Assembly (NCBI GenBank): GCA_023974075.1
Contig: JAMFTG010000048.1
Coordinates: 62,001-126,000 of the forward strand
Origin: Chaenocephalus aceratus
Taxonomy: Eukaryota; Chordata; Actinopteri; Perciformes; Channichthyidae
DNA length: 64,000 nucleotides
Direction of reading: 5' to 3'
Numbering within the stretch: the stretch's first letter is position 1; each line of letters begins with the position of its first letter. This document shows positions 47,008 to 58,683 of this stretch, in pieces. Below the pieces are notes generated by a model. That model did no database searches and was not told the DNA's origin. It saw nothing but the letters and a program-made list of their open reading frames with translations. The position numbers and the translations under genes were made by a program.

Positions 47008-48570
47008 CATTGCATTTAGCTGACGCTTTTATCAAAAGCGACTTACAATAAGTGCGTTCGACCAACAAAATACAAACTTGAAGAAAACAGAATATTCTAA
47101 GTACATCAGGCTTCATAGAGCAAACACATTTCAAGTGCTACTCAACTGGCTTTAGATAAGCCAGTCCTTTATTAGTATATAAGTGCTCTGTTAGCAGTTC
47201 TTTGTTAGTCATTCTATCGCTCGAAGTGGCGTCGAAAGAGATGAGTTTTCAGTCTGCGCCGGAAGGTGTGTAAGCCATCTGCTGTCCTGATGTCAATGGG
47301 GAGCTCATTCCACCATTTTGGAGCCAGGATAGCAAACCCACGTGTTTTTGCTGATGGGAACTTGGGTCCCCTTCACAGCGATGGTGCAGCGAGGCGTTTG
47401 GTTGATGCAGAGCGGAGTGCACGTGCTGGGGTGTACGGTTTAACCATGTCCTGGATGTAGGAAGGGCCAGATCCATTCGCAGCATGGTACGCAAGTACCA
47501 TTGCCTTGAAGTGGATTCTAGTAGTTATCGGAAGCCAGTGAAGGGAGCGGAGGAGCGGCGTGGTGTGGGAGAATTTAGGAAGGTTGAAGACCAGACGAGC
47601 AGCTGCATTCTGGAAGAGCTGCAGAGGTCGGATAGCACATGCAGGTAGACCAGCCAGGAGGGAGTTGCAGTAGTGTAGGCGTGAGATGACGAGAGCCTGG
47701 ACCAGAACCTGCGTCGCTTTCTGGGTCAGCTGGAGACGCATCCTCCTGATGTTGTAAAGCGTGTATCTGCAGCAGCGGGTTGTAGCAGCGATGTTTGCAG
47801 TGAAGGACAGGTTGTTATCTAGGGTCACACCCAGATTCCTTGCAGTCTGAGTCGGGAAAACAACAGAGGGGTCGATGTTGATAGTCAGGTCAAGAGTGGG
47901 ACAATCTTTTCCCGGAAGGAAAAGCAGTTCAGTCTTGTCAAGGTTGAGCTTGAGGTGATGAGTGGACATCCACTGAGCGATGTCAGCTAGACAAGCAGAG
48001 ATGCGTGCGACAACCTGGGTCTTTGAGCGGGGAAAGGACAGAATTAAGTTGGGTGTCATCAGCGTAGCAGTGGTATGAAAAACCATGCGGGCTAATGACT
48101 GATCCGAGCGAGTTTGTGTACAAGGAGAAGAGGAGGGGACCAAGAACAGAGCCCTGAGGGACCCCTGTAGTTAATTGACAAGGGTCAGACGTGGACCCTC
48201 TCCAAGTAACCCTGTAGGTGCGGTCTTTGAGGTATGAGGTGAGGAGGGAATGTGCAGAGCCTGAAACTCCAAGTTCTTGAAGAGTGTGAAGGAGGATCTG
48301 ATGGTTCACCGTGTCGAATGCAGCAGACAGGTCCAAAAGGATGATGACAGAGGAGAGGGAGGCTGCTTTAGCAGTGTGCAGTTCCTCAGTGACAGCAAGG
48401 AGGGCAGTTTCTGTGGAGTGACCTGCCTTGGAACCAGACTGGTGTGGATCCAGAAGGTTGTTCTGATGGAGATAGCAGGAGAGTTGTCTAAAGACAGTCA
48501 GATCAACTACAGAGCGTTGATACAGAGTACACACACTGAAATAGAGAAGTCTAAAAACAGAATGTTAATC
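47008..48570 (-). mobile_element. L2-type LINE inside gag (copy C), RT frameshifted
   Basis: Counterpart of 27018-28570. RT landmarks are the same (TTGVPQGSVLGPLLF, CYADDTQL), but the frame shifts just after YxDD (near 48045), and the C-terminal block sits in a third frame (47249-47494). Pseudogene. Confidence 0.75.
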
Positions 48571-48793
48571 ACACAATTCTAGAGGTGTCCAGTTGCTTTC
48601 TTGTCAAAATCGAGTTGCACACTGGCAGGTCAGTGATTAGGATGAGATTTAAATACAGTTAATGTGGGGGAAGTGGCCTCAGATCACAGCTTGATGGGCC
48701 TCAATCGAGACTGGCTTCCTCCTGACTCGTTATTGTCTTTTAAGGGTGAATATCACATAAAATAATGACACCCAAAATGACATTGCGAATATC

Positions 48794-49463
48794 ATGCAAC
48801 GCCAAACTGACATCACTACAATGTTAGTACAGCAACATTTAGCATCCTCCCTACCAGGGAGAAATATACCCACATTTAATGGTGATCCTCTTCCGTATCA
48901 TTCTTTCATCAGATCCTTTGAACATTGTGTTGAGGTTAAAACTGATAATGCAAGTGATTGTTTACATTTCTTGGAGCAGTTCACCAGGGGGCAGCCAAGA
49001 GACCTGGTGAACATTTTTCAGCACCTACCCTCTGTTCAAGGATACCAAAGAGCCAAATCCCTGCTTGCTGAACATTTTGGAAATGAATACAAAATTGCTT
49101 CCGCTTATATGGTCAAAATTGATAGCTGGCCTCTGGTTAAAGCAGAAGATGTCAAATTACTGAAATCCTTTTCTCTGTTCTTACGGGAATGCTCAAATTT
49201 AACACAGCGAATCATGCACATGAATGAGTTGGACATGCCATCAAACCTCAGAAACATTATAATGAAGCTTCCTTATAAGGTGAGGGAGAAGTGGAGGAGC
49301 CATGCATGTGATTTGCAGGAGAGACGTGGTTGCAGAGCACTATTCATTGACCTTGTGAACTTTGTTGAAAAACAAGTTAGAATTGCCTCTGACCCACTGT
49401 TTGGAAATATTGAGGACTCAAAATTTACCAGCTGCAACAAACCCCCCCCCACTGTCAGTGAAC
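48794..49463 (+). pseudogene. BEL/Pao gag core, open frame (copy C)
   Basis: Unbroken here, unlike copy B: FNGDPLPYHSFIRSFEHCVE, QPRDLVNIFQHLPSVQGYQR, HFGNEYKIASAYM, KLPYKVREKWRSHACDLQER. It reads into the hAT at 49464; the gag frame resumes after it at 51007. The gag protein forms the particle in intact elements. Confidence 0.75.
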
Positions 49464-51006
49464 TAGGGCTGCACGATTTTGGGAAAAAAAAAAATGTAAT
49501 TGCAATTTTTCTGACAAATATTGCGATTGCGATATTTATTTTTAAGCAACCCAACAGAAGTTTATTGTAAAATGCGGCCATAACTCCGGCTGGAAGGTCG
49601 TATCAACGTACTCCCATCTCTAGCACCCCCGCAGCCCGAGCTACGAGTGAAATGCCAGTGTTCAGTTCCTCACTGTTTTAAGGAATCCACTATCATCCCT
49701 GTACCCAAGTCTCATCCCTGTACCCAAGTCTCAGGCACCTAAAAACCAGCACGTCCCCCCTCATGGATCCATATCAATTTGCTTACAGAACCAACAGATC
49801 CGTTGATGACGCTGTCAACCTGGCAATCCATCACACTCTACAACACCTGGAATCCCCCAACACCTACGCCCGCATCTTGTTCCTGGACTTCAGCTCCGCT
49901 TTCAACACCATCAACCCGGAAAAACTCTTCAATAAATTAATGGACATGAACACTGACCCCTGCATCTGTCACTGGATCCACAGCTTCCTCTGGAACAGAC
50001 AACAACGGGTCAAAATAAATAACTCCACATCTCTCCCTCTGCACCTCAGTACAGGAGCTCCACAAGGCTGCGTCCTATCCCCCTGGTTATTCTCACTCTA
50101 CACAAACCAACTCACATCCCAGCACCCCACAGTCAACATATATAAATACGCAGATGACACAACAATAATAGGACTCATCTCAAATAATAATGAAACACAA
50201 TACCTCACTCAGATTCATCAAGCAGTCACCTGGTGCTCAGAAAACAACCTCCTACTTAACACAGCAAAAACCCAAGAAATAATCATCGACTTCAGGCGAA
50301 AGCCACAGCCCAAATCACCTCTATCTATCTCTGGCAAACTCATTTCCACCACAGAATCACTCAAATTTCTTGGCACTCACATAAGCAATAACCTCAAATG
50401 GAAGACCAACACAGACCACTTCTACAAAAAAGCCAACCAAAGGTTATTCTTTCTGCGGCAGCTCAAGAAATACAGAGTGAGGAAACATCTCCTAATCCAG
50501 TTCTACACAGCCATCATCCAAAGCATCCTCACACTATCCATCACCGTCTGGTACAGCAGTTCAGACAACCTCTCCCGGAATAAACTTCAACGAATCATCA
50601 ATAAAGCATCAAAAATCACCGGCAGTCCCCTTCCATCACTCGAATCACTTCACCACCAACGAACTGTCACAAGGGCAAAGAAAATCATTTCTGACCCCTC
50701 CCACCCAGCTCACCATGTCTTCCAACTTCTGCCCTCAGGGAGGCGCTACAGGTCACTGTCCGCCAAAACCGCTCGCAAATACTTGGCAGGTGATTGGATC
50801 AATCTGTCTATCACCTTCTATCATGGGCCACTTCTGATTGATTAACAATGGCTGGTACATGTGGAGCACAGCACTTCTGATTGGTGTGGTTGACTGACAG
50901 ACAAGAAGAAAAAAAAAGTTAAAAAAAATCGCAGGCTTTGCGATTTGATAATCGCATCATTTCAAATCGCAATTTCAATTTAAAATCGATTCATCGTTCA
51001 GCCCTA
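49464..51006. mobile_element. hAT element inserted in BEL/Pao gag
   Basis: TAGGGCTGCACGATT...TTCAGCCCTA, with perfect 8-bp duplication CAGTGAAC (49456-49463 and 51007-51014). Subterminal AAATCGCAAT-type repeats at both ends. Its interior is a LINE RT rather than transposase. Confidence 0.85.
49763..50845 (+). CDS. CR1/Rex1-type LINE reverse transcriptase fragment
   Basis: 360-codon open frame inside the hAT. Landmarks: [64 protein letters not shown] (catalytic), FLGTHISNNLKW, then FLRQLKKYRV and VWYSSSDNLSR. The upstream part (49640-49740) has lost about 80 bp compared with copy B, replaced by a repeated CATCCCTGTACCCAAGTCT. No endonuclease and no LINE tail were recognised. Clade inferred from motif style. 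Confidence 0.75.
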   Translation: MDPYQFAYRTNRSVDDAVNLAIHHTLQHLESPNTYARILFLDFSSAFNTINPEKLFNKLMDMNTDPCICHWIHSFLWNRQQRVKINNSTSLPLHLSTGAPQGCVLSPWLFSLYTNQLTSQHPTVNIYKYADDTTIIGLISNNNETQYLTQIHQAVTWCSENNLLLNTAKTQEIIIDFRRKPQPKSPLSISGKLISTTESLKFLGTHISNNLKWKTNTDHFYKKANQRLFFLRQLKKYRVRKHLLIQFYTAIIQSILTLSITVWYSSSDNLSRNKLQRIINKASKITGSPLPSLESLHHQRTVTRAKKIISDPSHPAHHVFQLLPSGRRYRSLSAKTARKYLAGDWINLSITFYHGPLLID

Positions 51007-51745
51007 CAGTGAACCAAGGCATAGGAAACAGGGCACCTTTGCCACCGGTGTCACTGCAATGAAAGAAAGAAACAAAGGCTACATGGATAATAAGATCAAG
51101 ACCTTTTCTGCCCAAAGTTACAACAAATGCTGTTTATTCTGCCAACAAACCAGCCACTCACTTGAAAAATGCTCACAGTTTAAGTTAAAGACACAAAAGG
51201 ACAAGATACATTTCATAAAGGAGCATGGAATTTGTTTTGGTTGCTTGAAACGGGGACACATAAGCAAAGACTGCAGGAGTCGATGGGATTGCAGTGTGTG
51301 TCAGCAAAAGCATCCTTCAGTCCTTCACATTGAGCAGAAGGGTATAAGTACACCTTTTAATGAAGCACAAGAACCTGTGAGCCCTCTGAGTGTAGCATCT
51401 GGTCAGTCTCAAACATGTGGCCATATAGGGCCCGGAGATGAGTGCAATGCTGTGTTTTCGATTGTTGCAGTTCAAGTGAAAAGCCAAATGAGTGACAGAG
51501 TTGTACAGACCTATGCATGTTTGGATTCGGGGAGTTCCGGTACCTTTTGCGCTTAAAGCCTTCCAAAGAGATTGGGGCTAAGTGGCCAGCCAGCCAGCCA
51601 GTATTCTATTGCAAACAATGGGGCAAAAGAAAATTGTGAGTACCAATGTATTGTCTCACTTGGAAGTGTCTGGCATGGATACAGATGATTTTATTGCATT
51701 GCCCAATGTCTTAACCCAAAGAGTTATGCCAGTGTCACGTGTGAA
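51007..51745 (+). pseudogene. BEL/Pao zinc knuckles and protease
   Basis: CCHC knuckles CLFCQQTSHSLEKC and CFGCLKRGHISKDC, then a third partial CSVCQQKH, the triple arrangement usual in BEL/Pao. Protease follows with CLDSGSSGTF (DSG active site). A frameshift stops it at 51556; the remainder (GLSGQPASILLQTMGQ, ALPNVLTQRVMPVSRVN) continues in another frame to 51745, where unrelated sequence begins. Confidence 0.75.
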
Positions 51746-52289
51746 TAGTGCTGCGTACCTGGACTCACATTCAGGTTCAGGTCCGGACTCAAGTCCAGAG
51801 GTTCAGGTCCGGACTTATAAGTCCGGACTTGTGTCAAGTTGTGTGACTAAAGTGAACTTATTGTGAGCTAATTCAAACTCGTCAGGTTTATTGTGCTCCC
51901 TTCCAACTTGTGTCTACATTTCTCTACAAAGTACACATTTAAAAAAAACACTTTTTGCCACTTAGTTTACAAATGACTTATGACAGCAACTACAGTGAAC
52001 TACTACAAAGTTCAAACATTTATTTAATTTGCCAAACTAAAGTAACCAAACAGTCCCTGAGCTGACTGAGCCTAAATCCCTAACACTTTGCTGAAAGGTA
52101 GAGTGTAGAGTAGACTATACGCATTACACTGTTACACACCTACTATACACTGTAGTGACTGACTGTACAGTCAGAGTGTACTGTCTGTACACCATGTCTT
52201 TTCTACAACTCTACATGTGTACATTATACAGTACATACAACATACATAGTGATGTACATACATACTGTTAGGAATTAAAATCAATGTTG
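51746..52289. other. Unassigned repeat sequence inside BEL/Pao
   Basis: Begins with repeated AGGTCCGGACT / AAGTCCGGACTT words, hAT-like in style, then AT-rich and TACA-rich DNA. Ends not defined. Confidence 0.35.
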
Positions 52290-52785
52290 ATATGGTGGTG
52301 AGTTGGGTCGAGTGGCGGGGGAAGCCTCTGGATAGACCTGGTAAGCCCAAACGTGTAGTGCGGGTGAACTGGGAACGTCTGGAGGAGGCCCAAGTTCAGG
52401 AGGCCTTCAATTCACACCTCCGGCGGAGCTTTTCAAGCATTCCTGTGGAGGTTGGGGACATTGAACCAGAGTGGTTGGTGTTCAAAGCCTCTATTGCCGA
52501 AGCCGCGGCGGGGAGCTGTGGTCTCAAGGTCCTAGGTGCCTCAAGGGGCGGTAACCCTCGAACCTCCTGGTGGACACCAGTGGTCAGGGAAGCCGTCTGA
52601 CTGAAGAAGGAGGCCTTCAGGGATTTGTTATCCCGGGGGACTCCCGAGGCAGTTGCAAGGCACCGACAGGCCCGAAGGGCAGCAGCCTCATCCGTGGCCG
52701 AGGCAAAGCAGCGGGTGTGGGAGAAGTTCGGAGAAGACATTGAGAAGGACTTTCGGGCGGCACCAAAGTTGTTCTCAACCACATG
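52290..52785 (+). mobile_element. LINE middle segment inside BEL/Pao
   Basis: Frame 52292-52600 and its continuation read VVRVNWERLEEAQVQEAFNS, RGGNPRTSWWTPVVREAV and QARRAAASSVAEAKQRVWEK, the endonuclease-to-RT linker of a fish LINE, probably the (GGAT)n-tailed family seen at 30345. Truncated at both ends; an in-frame TGA follows EAV. Confidence 0.6.
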
Positions 52786-53838
52786 TTGTACAGACTTCGA
52801 CAGAGGTATTGGATAATTAATGCCAATTCAGCTGCAAGAAAGACCATTACAGAATGCATGGTGTGTAGACGGCACAGAGGAAGACTTGGGGAACAGAAGA
52901 TGGCAGACCTGCCTGAAGAGAGAGTTGTGCCAGACAAGGCTTCTTTTACTACAGTGACAGTTGATTATTTTGGCCCCATAGAAGTGAAAAGAGGAAGAAG
53001 CCTTCTAAAAAGGTATGGAGTGATTTTCACTTGTCTGACCAGCCGTGCAGTACACCTGGAGGTGGCACATTCCCTTGATACAGACTTTTGCATTAATGCC
53101 TTGAGGAGATTCATTTGCAGAAGAGGACCTGTGTCAAGTTTAAGATCTGACGACGGCACACATTTTGTTGGAGCAAACAAGGAGTTGAAGCAAAGTCTTG
53201 CTGCTTTGAATAATGCAAAGATCCAGGATGCCCTAATTCAGGATGGAATTAAGTGGCGCTTCAATACACCAACAGCCTCACACCAAGGTGGCGTGTGGGA
53301 CCGTCTCATTAGATCAGTAAGGAGTATACTGACCTCTGTTCTTGGACAACAGGTTTTGGATGATGAAGGCCTGCAGACACTGCTTTGTGAAGTAGAGGCG
53401 ATACTAAACGACAGACCCCTCACAAAAGTGTCTGACCCTAATGACCTCGAGGCCCTCACCCCAAACCATGTTCTTCTGCTGAAGGGAATACCCATCTTTC
53501 CCCCTGGACTCTTTGAAAAGAGTGACCTGTATATCAGAAGGAAATGGAAGCAAGTACAGTATATCGCAGAGTTGTTTTGGAAAAGATGGACAACTGAATA
53601 CTTACTTGTGATGCAAGAAAGACAGAGATGGGCAGCCCCAAGAAGAAACTTCTCCCAAGGAGATATTGTCATCATTGCCCATGCTACAGCTCCAAGAGGA
53701 TCCTGGAAGATGGGTCGAGTTGTGAGCTCGAAGTCTGACTCCAAAGGATTGGTCCGCTTTGTGTGCATCCAAACCAAAACCAGCGTCTTGGAGAGACCTG
53801 TGACGAAGATCTGCCTGCTGGTGGAGGCCACAGAATAA
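52783..53838 (+). CDS. BEL/Pao integrase domain
   Basis: 351-codon open frame. Zinc-binding CC pair in ECMVCRRHRG; core TVDYFGPIEV (first Asp), LRSDDGTHFVGANKEL (second Asp), SHQGGVWDRLIRSVRSIL; then NDRPLT, LTPNHVLLLKG and the C-terminal domain YLLVMQERQRW, GDIVIIAHATAPRGSWKMGR. In this family the third catalytic residue is normally Glu (GGVWE); here it is Asp. The start is the join to LINE DNA, not a natural start. Integrates element cDNA in intact copies; probably inactive here, although the frame is otherwise clean. Confidence 0.85.
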   Translation: MLYRLRQRYWIINANSAARKTITECMVCRRHRGRLGEQKMADLPEERVVPDKASFTTVTVDYFGPIEVKRGRSLLKRYGVIFTCLTSRAVHLEVAHSLDTDFCINALRRFICRRGPVSSLRSDDGTHFVGANKELKQSLAALNNAKIQDALIQDGIKWRFNTPTASHQGGVWDRLIRSVRSILTSVLGQQVLDDEGLQTLLCEVEAILNDRPLTKVSDPNDLEALTPNHVLLLKGIPIFPPGLFEKSDLYIRRKWKQVQYIAELFWKRWTTEYLLVMQERQRWAAPRRNFSQGDIVIIAHATAPRGSWKMGRVVSSKSDSKGLVRFVCIQTKTSVLERPVTKICLLVEATE

Positions 53839-54015
53839 GATCATGGACAATTCTATCTATTTTCTCTTCCTATCCTGTCTTCTTACCATCTGTTTATCTT
53901 TCAGTGGCTACAGAGAAGGGGACACAGAAGACACTATGGCTCATGGATAGAGAGAATAGCTCCCTTATATGTTTTACATAAGGGTAATTGTGATTCTCAC
54001 AATTAGGGGCCGGAA

Positions 54016-54455
54016 TGTGGAAGCTATTCAGTATTTTCACATTTATTTAATGTATTTATTTGTTATTTTTTGTTTTGTAGAATTAATTAATTTACAGCCA
54101 TATTATTTAAGTTAAGTTAAGTTGTGTTCCAGCTAAAACGCTTTTATTTTGAAGGTGATGGGTCAATTTTCGCACACAGCTGGGTTTATTGAAGTCAATC
54201 AGGGCACAGCAGCAGTCAGTGGGCACCGGGAAGGTCTATGGTTCTTTACCAGTATCAGGGCTGAGTTCATCAAACATGTCAACACCTTTTGCTGTATTGT
54301 TCTTGTCAAGGTGAAGCTAATAAATACCACAAAAACGTTGATGCCTTGTCTGGACAATGGACTCATTAGCAACTCATGATCTGCGTAAGATCCACTATAC
54401 CTGTTGCCTCAGTGGGCTTCTGAAGTTTTATTGTTGTTGACAAATAGCCACTACA
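54016..54455 (+). repeat. BEL/Pao 3' LTR (about 440 bp)
   Basis: Follows a purine tract AGGGGCCGGAA; begins TGTGGAAGCTATTCAG and ends AGCCACTACA. Contains GCTAATAAATACC, an AATAAA signal near 54320. There is no second copy in the window, so ends are by TG...CA and PPT only. Confidence 0.6.
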
Positions 54456-55253
54456 GGTGAGCCTGTGACAGCCTCCCAACAACTGTTGTGCAATGAAATA
54501 TTGGGCTACTAGTAATCTCGAACCGTCAGTTTAAAAAAGAAGGTGCGATACCGTTCCGATAAATATCAATAATTTCGAACATCGTGGGGAAATTCCTTCG
54601 ACTCATCTTGAAGTTTTGGGGGAAGCGACGTCAATGCGGGAACGCTTCACTGTGCAGCGAGAGAGCCAAACACGGACAAAGTGTGTTGTCATGCGTAGAA
54701 ATGGTGAATTACTGAGTTTAGGCACGTTAATAACGTTTTAATGAAGTTGACTACAGTATATTCATATTTGTCAGTGCTTTCATGTCAATTCGGCGAACAT
54801 AAACATAAATGATCGTGGTGAAGATGATGATTAAATTAGGATTAAAAATCGGTAGTGAGAGCTGCTGAATTTCCTCCCGTCGGATGTGATATAAAAACAA
54901 ATCGATTATTTTTGTAGTTGTAAACTCAAGTGGATGAAACTACATTTATTAGTGCTTTCATGTCAATTCGGCGAACATATGATACATTAAATGATCGTGA
55001 GGATGATGATTTAAAAATCGTTTGTTTGAGCCGGTCTAAATTTCCTGATGAGTAAACAAACCGATGCTTTTTGTAGTTGTAGTACACCAACATGGATTAA
55101 ACGTGTGTTTTTTTTTACCACAATGTTGGGGAAATTAATGGATAAAATGCACGGATTATTATTATTATTCCCACTCCGATCGGGACACTAGGTCCACCGT
55201 TTCCCCGCAGCGAGGCCCCCCCCGTTGACAGTTTACGTGGGCTGGGCTGGGTG
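54456..55253. other. Unassigned repeat with internal duplication
   Basis: Two diverged copies of a roughly 170-bp segment containing CTTTCATGTCAATTCGGCGA (near 54777 and 54955). ATT microsatellite at 55155-55171. No gene. Confidence 0.4.
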
Positions 55254-55421
55254 CAGTGGCGGACTGCCCATCTGGCCGAATCCCGATGGGCCGGTACAGA
55301 AGTGGGCCGGTCGGATAAGTCACTAGCACATCCCCCACTCCCCCCGTTGACAATTTACTAGCGGTACCGAAGTGGGCCGGTCGAGAGTCCCGGGATGATT
55401 TTTAGGCCCAATCCACCACTG
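55254..55421. mobile_element. Small DNA element (MITE-like), 168 bp
   Basis: Ends CAGTGGCGGACTG and CAATCCACCACTG are imperfect inverted repeats. No clear target duplication. A partial copy is at 30177-30320. Confidence 0.5.
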
Positions 55422-55645
55422 GCTACATGACCGTATGATCGCCCATATTGACGCACCTAATTCCTAAACTTCTAACAGATACAACATAAACCGATCCTTC
55501 AGCCTCATATGAGCTCTCAGACACGTTCAAAAGTAAACTGTCATCGCTGTCTGAGCTTGCTGCTGTGTGCGCCATCGTGCGTCTACATGCATATGCTGGG
55601 ATCCTGAACGGTGCAGCTGGAGCGCTGTGCCCACAATGACGTCAC

Positions 55646-58146
55646 CAGGGGCGTCGCCTGGACCTGGAAACATTCGGGGCTTAGCCCACAGTGGCGGCGC
55701 TACAGACACATTTTCTACTGCAAGACTCCCCACACGCACATACACGATTGCGCCATCTGGTGTCACAAACGTGTGCCTGCATTAGCTTTGTTACGGCAAT
55801 GGATTGTGGGAGATTCTCATAGCACGTGAGGATCTCTTGAGGGTAAGGTGCCTGTATTATCTCGGTGGACAAAATGTATGTTTTTATTTTATAAGGACAA
55901 TAACGTACTGTTGTGTTTGTTTAGTTTAATGTTAATTGTTTAATGCTCACAGTCACAGCAACATGTTTTTGTGTGATTGGTTTTATATGATTTATCAACG
56001 TGATCATCAATAGCTAATCTGAGCACCAGAACCCAGCTCACGTGTACTTTTATGCTGTCCATTGAAATGCAGGAAAGTAATCACCAGCTCTGAGTGATCT
56101 GTTGCCGAGGGGACACTACACCGGAATTACATAAGCAGAGAAAAAGTGCTATTTTGAGGGAACTCACCTCCTCTGGGGTCCCCCAGGAAGATTTTTTAAA
56201 TGATGAAGTTAAAAGCATCAATCTTGTGCACGTTGAGAGCAACATCAAGAGATATGGATACATCTCTCATTATGTCAACAAAAATCAAAGAATCCGAATC
56301 AGAAACGGGTTTATTATTTAAAAACACTTTATTTTCCAATTAAATCATAAACTATGTCAAATTATTAGAAGTTGTTAGTAATCAGATTAAACAGAAAAAG
56401 GGATGGAAGGAGGAAATAATAATCCCTCATCTCTTGCTGTTTGCGGTTGAAATGATCTCTTTTGCTGGCCAAACATGCTGGAGGGAAAGCAGTGGTGTCT
56501 CACTTGCCTTGGCCCTGTATCTGCAGTCCCTAAATCAGTCATGTTACCCATTGACTCTTGTCTGTTCTGGTGTTCCTGTTCATTGTTGTCTCCATTGTCG
56601 TTCTTGTCTGTTGTATCTCCTTCTTGTGTGTCCCTTTCTCCTGTTCTCCATCCTCTACTCCGTTTGGCTCATCTGTGATGACTGTAGGTAAACACAAACA
56701 AGTATGTAAGTCAATCAGTTTCCAGCTCTGTCAAATAAATGAATTTCAAGATACACACATGTGTCTTCATTAAAATGAGTTTCACCACACAGTCACAAAA
56801 TGTAATACTAACCAATTGAAAATAGTTAAATGTACATCTCTTGTAGATATCACTGTTAGAGTAGTTATCTGCCAATAGGACATAATCATTCCTACAAATG
56901 CAGTTTGATTAATTCACTTAATATATTCACTTAACACTTTAATATAGTCATTTTCACTTAATACTCTAATATAGTCATCTTTCTGCATTCAACACTAAGG
57001 AAAGCTGTACAATTTGACATGATAATGAGGAAAAAAGGCCTCCGACAATGCAGATCATTTTTTGATCATATCAATTTTAAGATGGGGGTCAAGGCTTAAT
57101 ATTTGGGAGCATAGTGTCCCTTGCCCCCTTCAGGAGCCCCACTGGATTAGCTTTGATTGAAGTATTTGTATAAAAAGCTTGTTGGCTGGCTGTCCATCTC
57201 ATAATGTTCACATAGAAACTAGCTGTCAATAGGAAATATCAATCAGAAGAATTATAATTGAATGCAAAAATATGTCACAAAAAGAGGTTGCACATTTAAA
57301 TGCAGGTGTTGTTATGGCAACGTCAGTGGCCAGACAGCCACATTTACTGCTGCAAATACGTTCAAACATGCTGTCGACACGTAAAGCAATGGCAACTATG
57401 CCACCATTTCAGCTGACTCTTTCTCAGAAATACTGTCACATAACATCCAGGAATCATATATGTCAGTGCTAGTTTGATGCTAACTATGAAACACTTTAAC
57501 TGACAGGACTCCGGATCACCTGTGTACTGTAAAGTAGCTTCTAGCTTCATGTCGAACAGTAAGTCAACCTTTCCCAGAGAGCTTTCTTTGAAATCACCAG
57601 GTAACGCTAACAAATACAACATTTAGACTGTATGACAAAGTGTGTATATAATATATCTGGCTAGCTAAAGCTACTTGCTAACGGTTTAGCTTACCCCCGC
57701 GATTCAAAGTAACGTCAACGTAGCTATAATGTTACATGTTCGCATAACTTGTAAGTTTACTGACATTTACATACCTTGTTCACCTGGCTCAGGTGGTGGC
57801 TCTGGGGTTGTTGTTGAGCCAACAACAGAGTTGCCATCTTTTTTATTAAAAACATGTCTAATGTCCATCTTCAGAAACTCCGCGTCCGCGGCTGAAAGTG
57901 TAAACACTGTCACAGAGGAGAGGTACGTACCTGTCAGCCAATAAAACACGTTTATTTCCATGCAACTCTCTGATTGGTCTGGTGGTTGCCTCTGTTGCAT
58001 TCACTGAACACGGGAAATTACAATTCTACCATCCTCTAGGTAAAGTACGGTTCATGTATTATATTATTGAGGGAGAATTTGTCCGGGGCTAAAGAAAAAA
58101 CATTCGGGGCTAAAGCCCCGGATGCCTACCCCAGGCGACGCCCATG
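55646..58146 (-). mobile_element. hAT element, 2.5 kb, private to copy C
   Basis: Inverted ends CAGGGGCGTCGCCTGG and CCAGGCGACGCCCATG, with subterminal CATTCGGGGCTTAGC repeats, are flanked by a perfect 8-bp duplication GACGTCAC (55638-55645 and 58147-58154). Copy B has the empty site near 30940. One transposase-like first exon near the right end; no catalytic domain found. Confidence 0.85.
57775..58000 (-). pseudogene. Putative first exon of a hAT transposase
   Basis: ATG at 58000; a second, more likely start gives MDIRHVFNKKDGNSVV then PEPPPEPGEQG, ending at a GTATGTAAAT donor (57774). An N-terminal MDIR-FF-like start before a spliced exon is common in ZMYM1-like hAT transposases. Downstream exons were not found, so the element seems internally deleted. 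Confidence 0.4.
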
Positions 58147-58683
58147 GACGTCACACATAATTTGACGGGAATTGAAGAATCCCCGAAAAGATCCAGAAAA
58201 TGGTCAACATTGAAGGGCAGATTAATGGTTATCAAAGTACAAATATCCAACATCAGTTCAGTAACGGTTTTCAAGGGGACAATATTTACTCAAATTGATG
58301 GGTTTAGATGATGGGGGAAACTCGTATCACAGGCTCTTTAAATCAGTACATTAAATGGCATATTATTCAATCCATGTATTTTTATAAATATATTTATTTT
58401 GGTAGGTTTGCTCTTCCGTAATACATTTGTATTATTATAATAAAGTACATGTGTCTAATAACACTTACATACTTTTACTTAAATAAGATAAACTTAAATA
58501 TATGAAATGCTTTAACTTGTAATTGAAGATTTTCACAGTGTGGTGTTTGCACTTTTACTTACCTGCAGCAAGTGCTGAGAAAGGGTCTAAAGTGTTAGTA
58601 ATGTGATAATAAAGTGTTATTAATGTGATAATAAAGTGTTACTGAAGAGTGTAAAGTGTTAATTAAGGGTAAAGGGAACATAC
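58147..58683 (-). other. Intron 1 of copy C next to exon 1
   Basis: Matches A and B. The second donor (GCAGGTAAGT near 58567) is present, but a duplicated 18-bp GTGATAATAAAGTGTTA-type repeat puts a stop before it. Confidence 0.6.

Larger units (their letters stand above)
45995..54455 (+). mobile_element. BEL/Pao retrotransposon composite in intron of copy C
   Basis: Gag blocks (46059-46298, 46521-46981, 48794-49463), zinc knuckles and protease (51015-51745), integrase (52783-53838) and a 3' LTR (54016-54455) read plus. Interrupters are an L2 tail, an L2 LINE, a hAT with a LINE inside, and further LINE sequence where the reverse transcriptase should be. The 5' LTR is absent: the left end adjoins a remnant of the LINE 3' UTR (45995-46042). 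Far more complete than in copy B, but not mobile. Confidence 0.8.

Noticed and set aside
56434..56773. Hydrophobic plus-strand frames resembling a membrane protein
   Set aside because: Pyrimidine-rich noncoding DNA inside a hAT; no conserved motif and overlapping frames all look hydrophobic.
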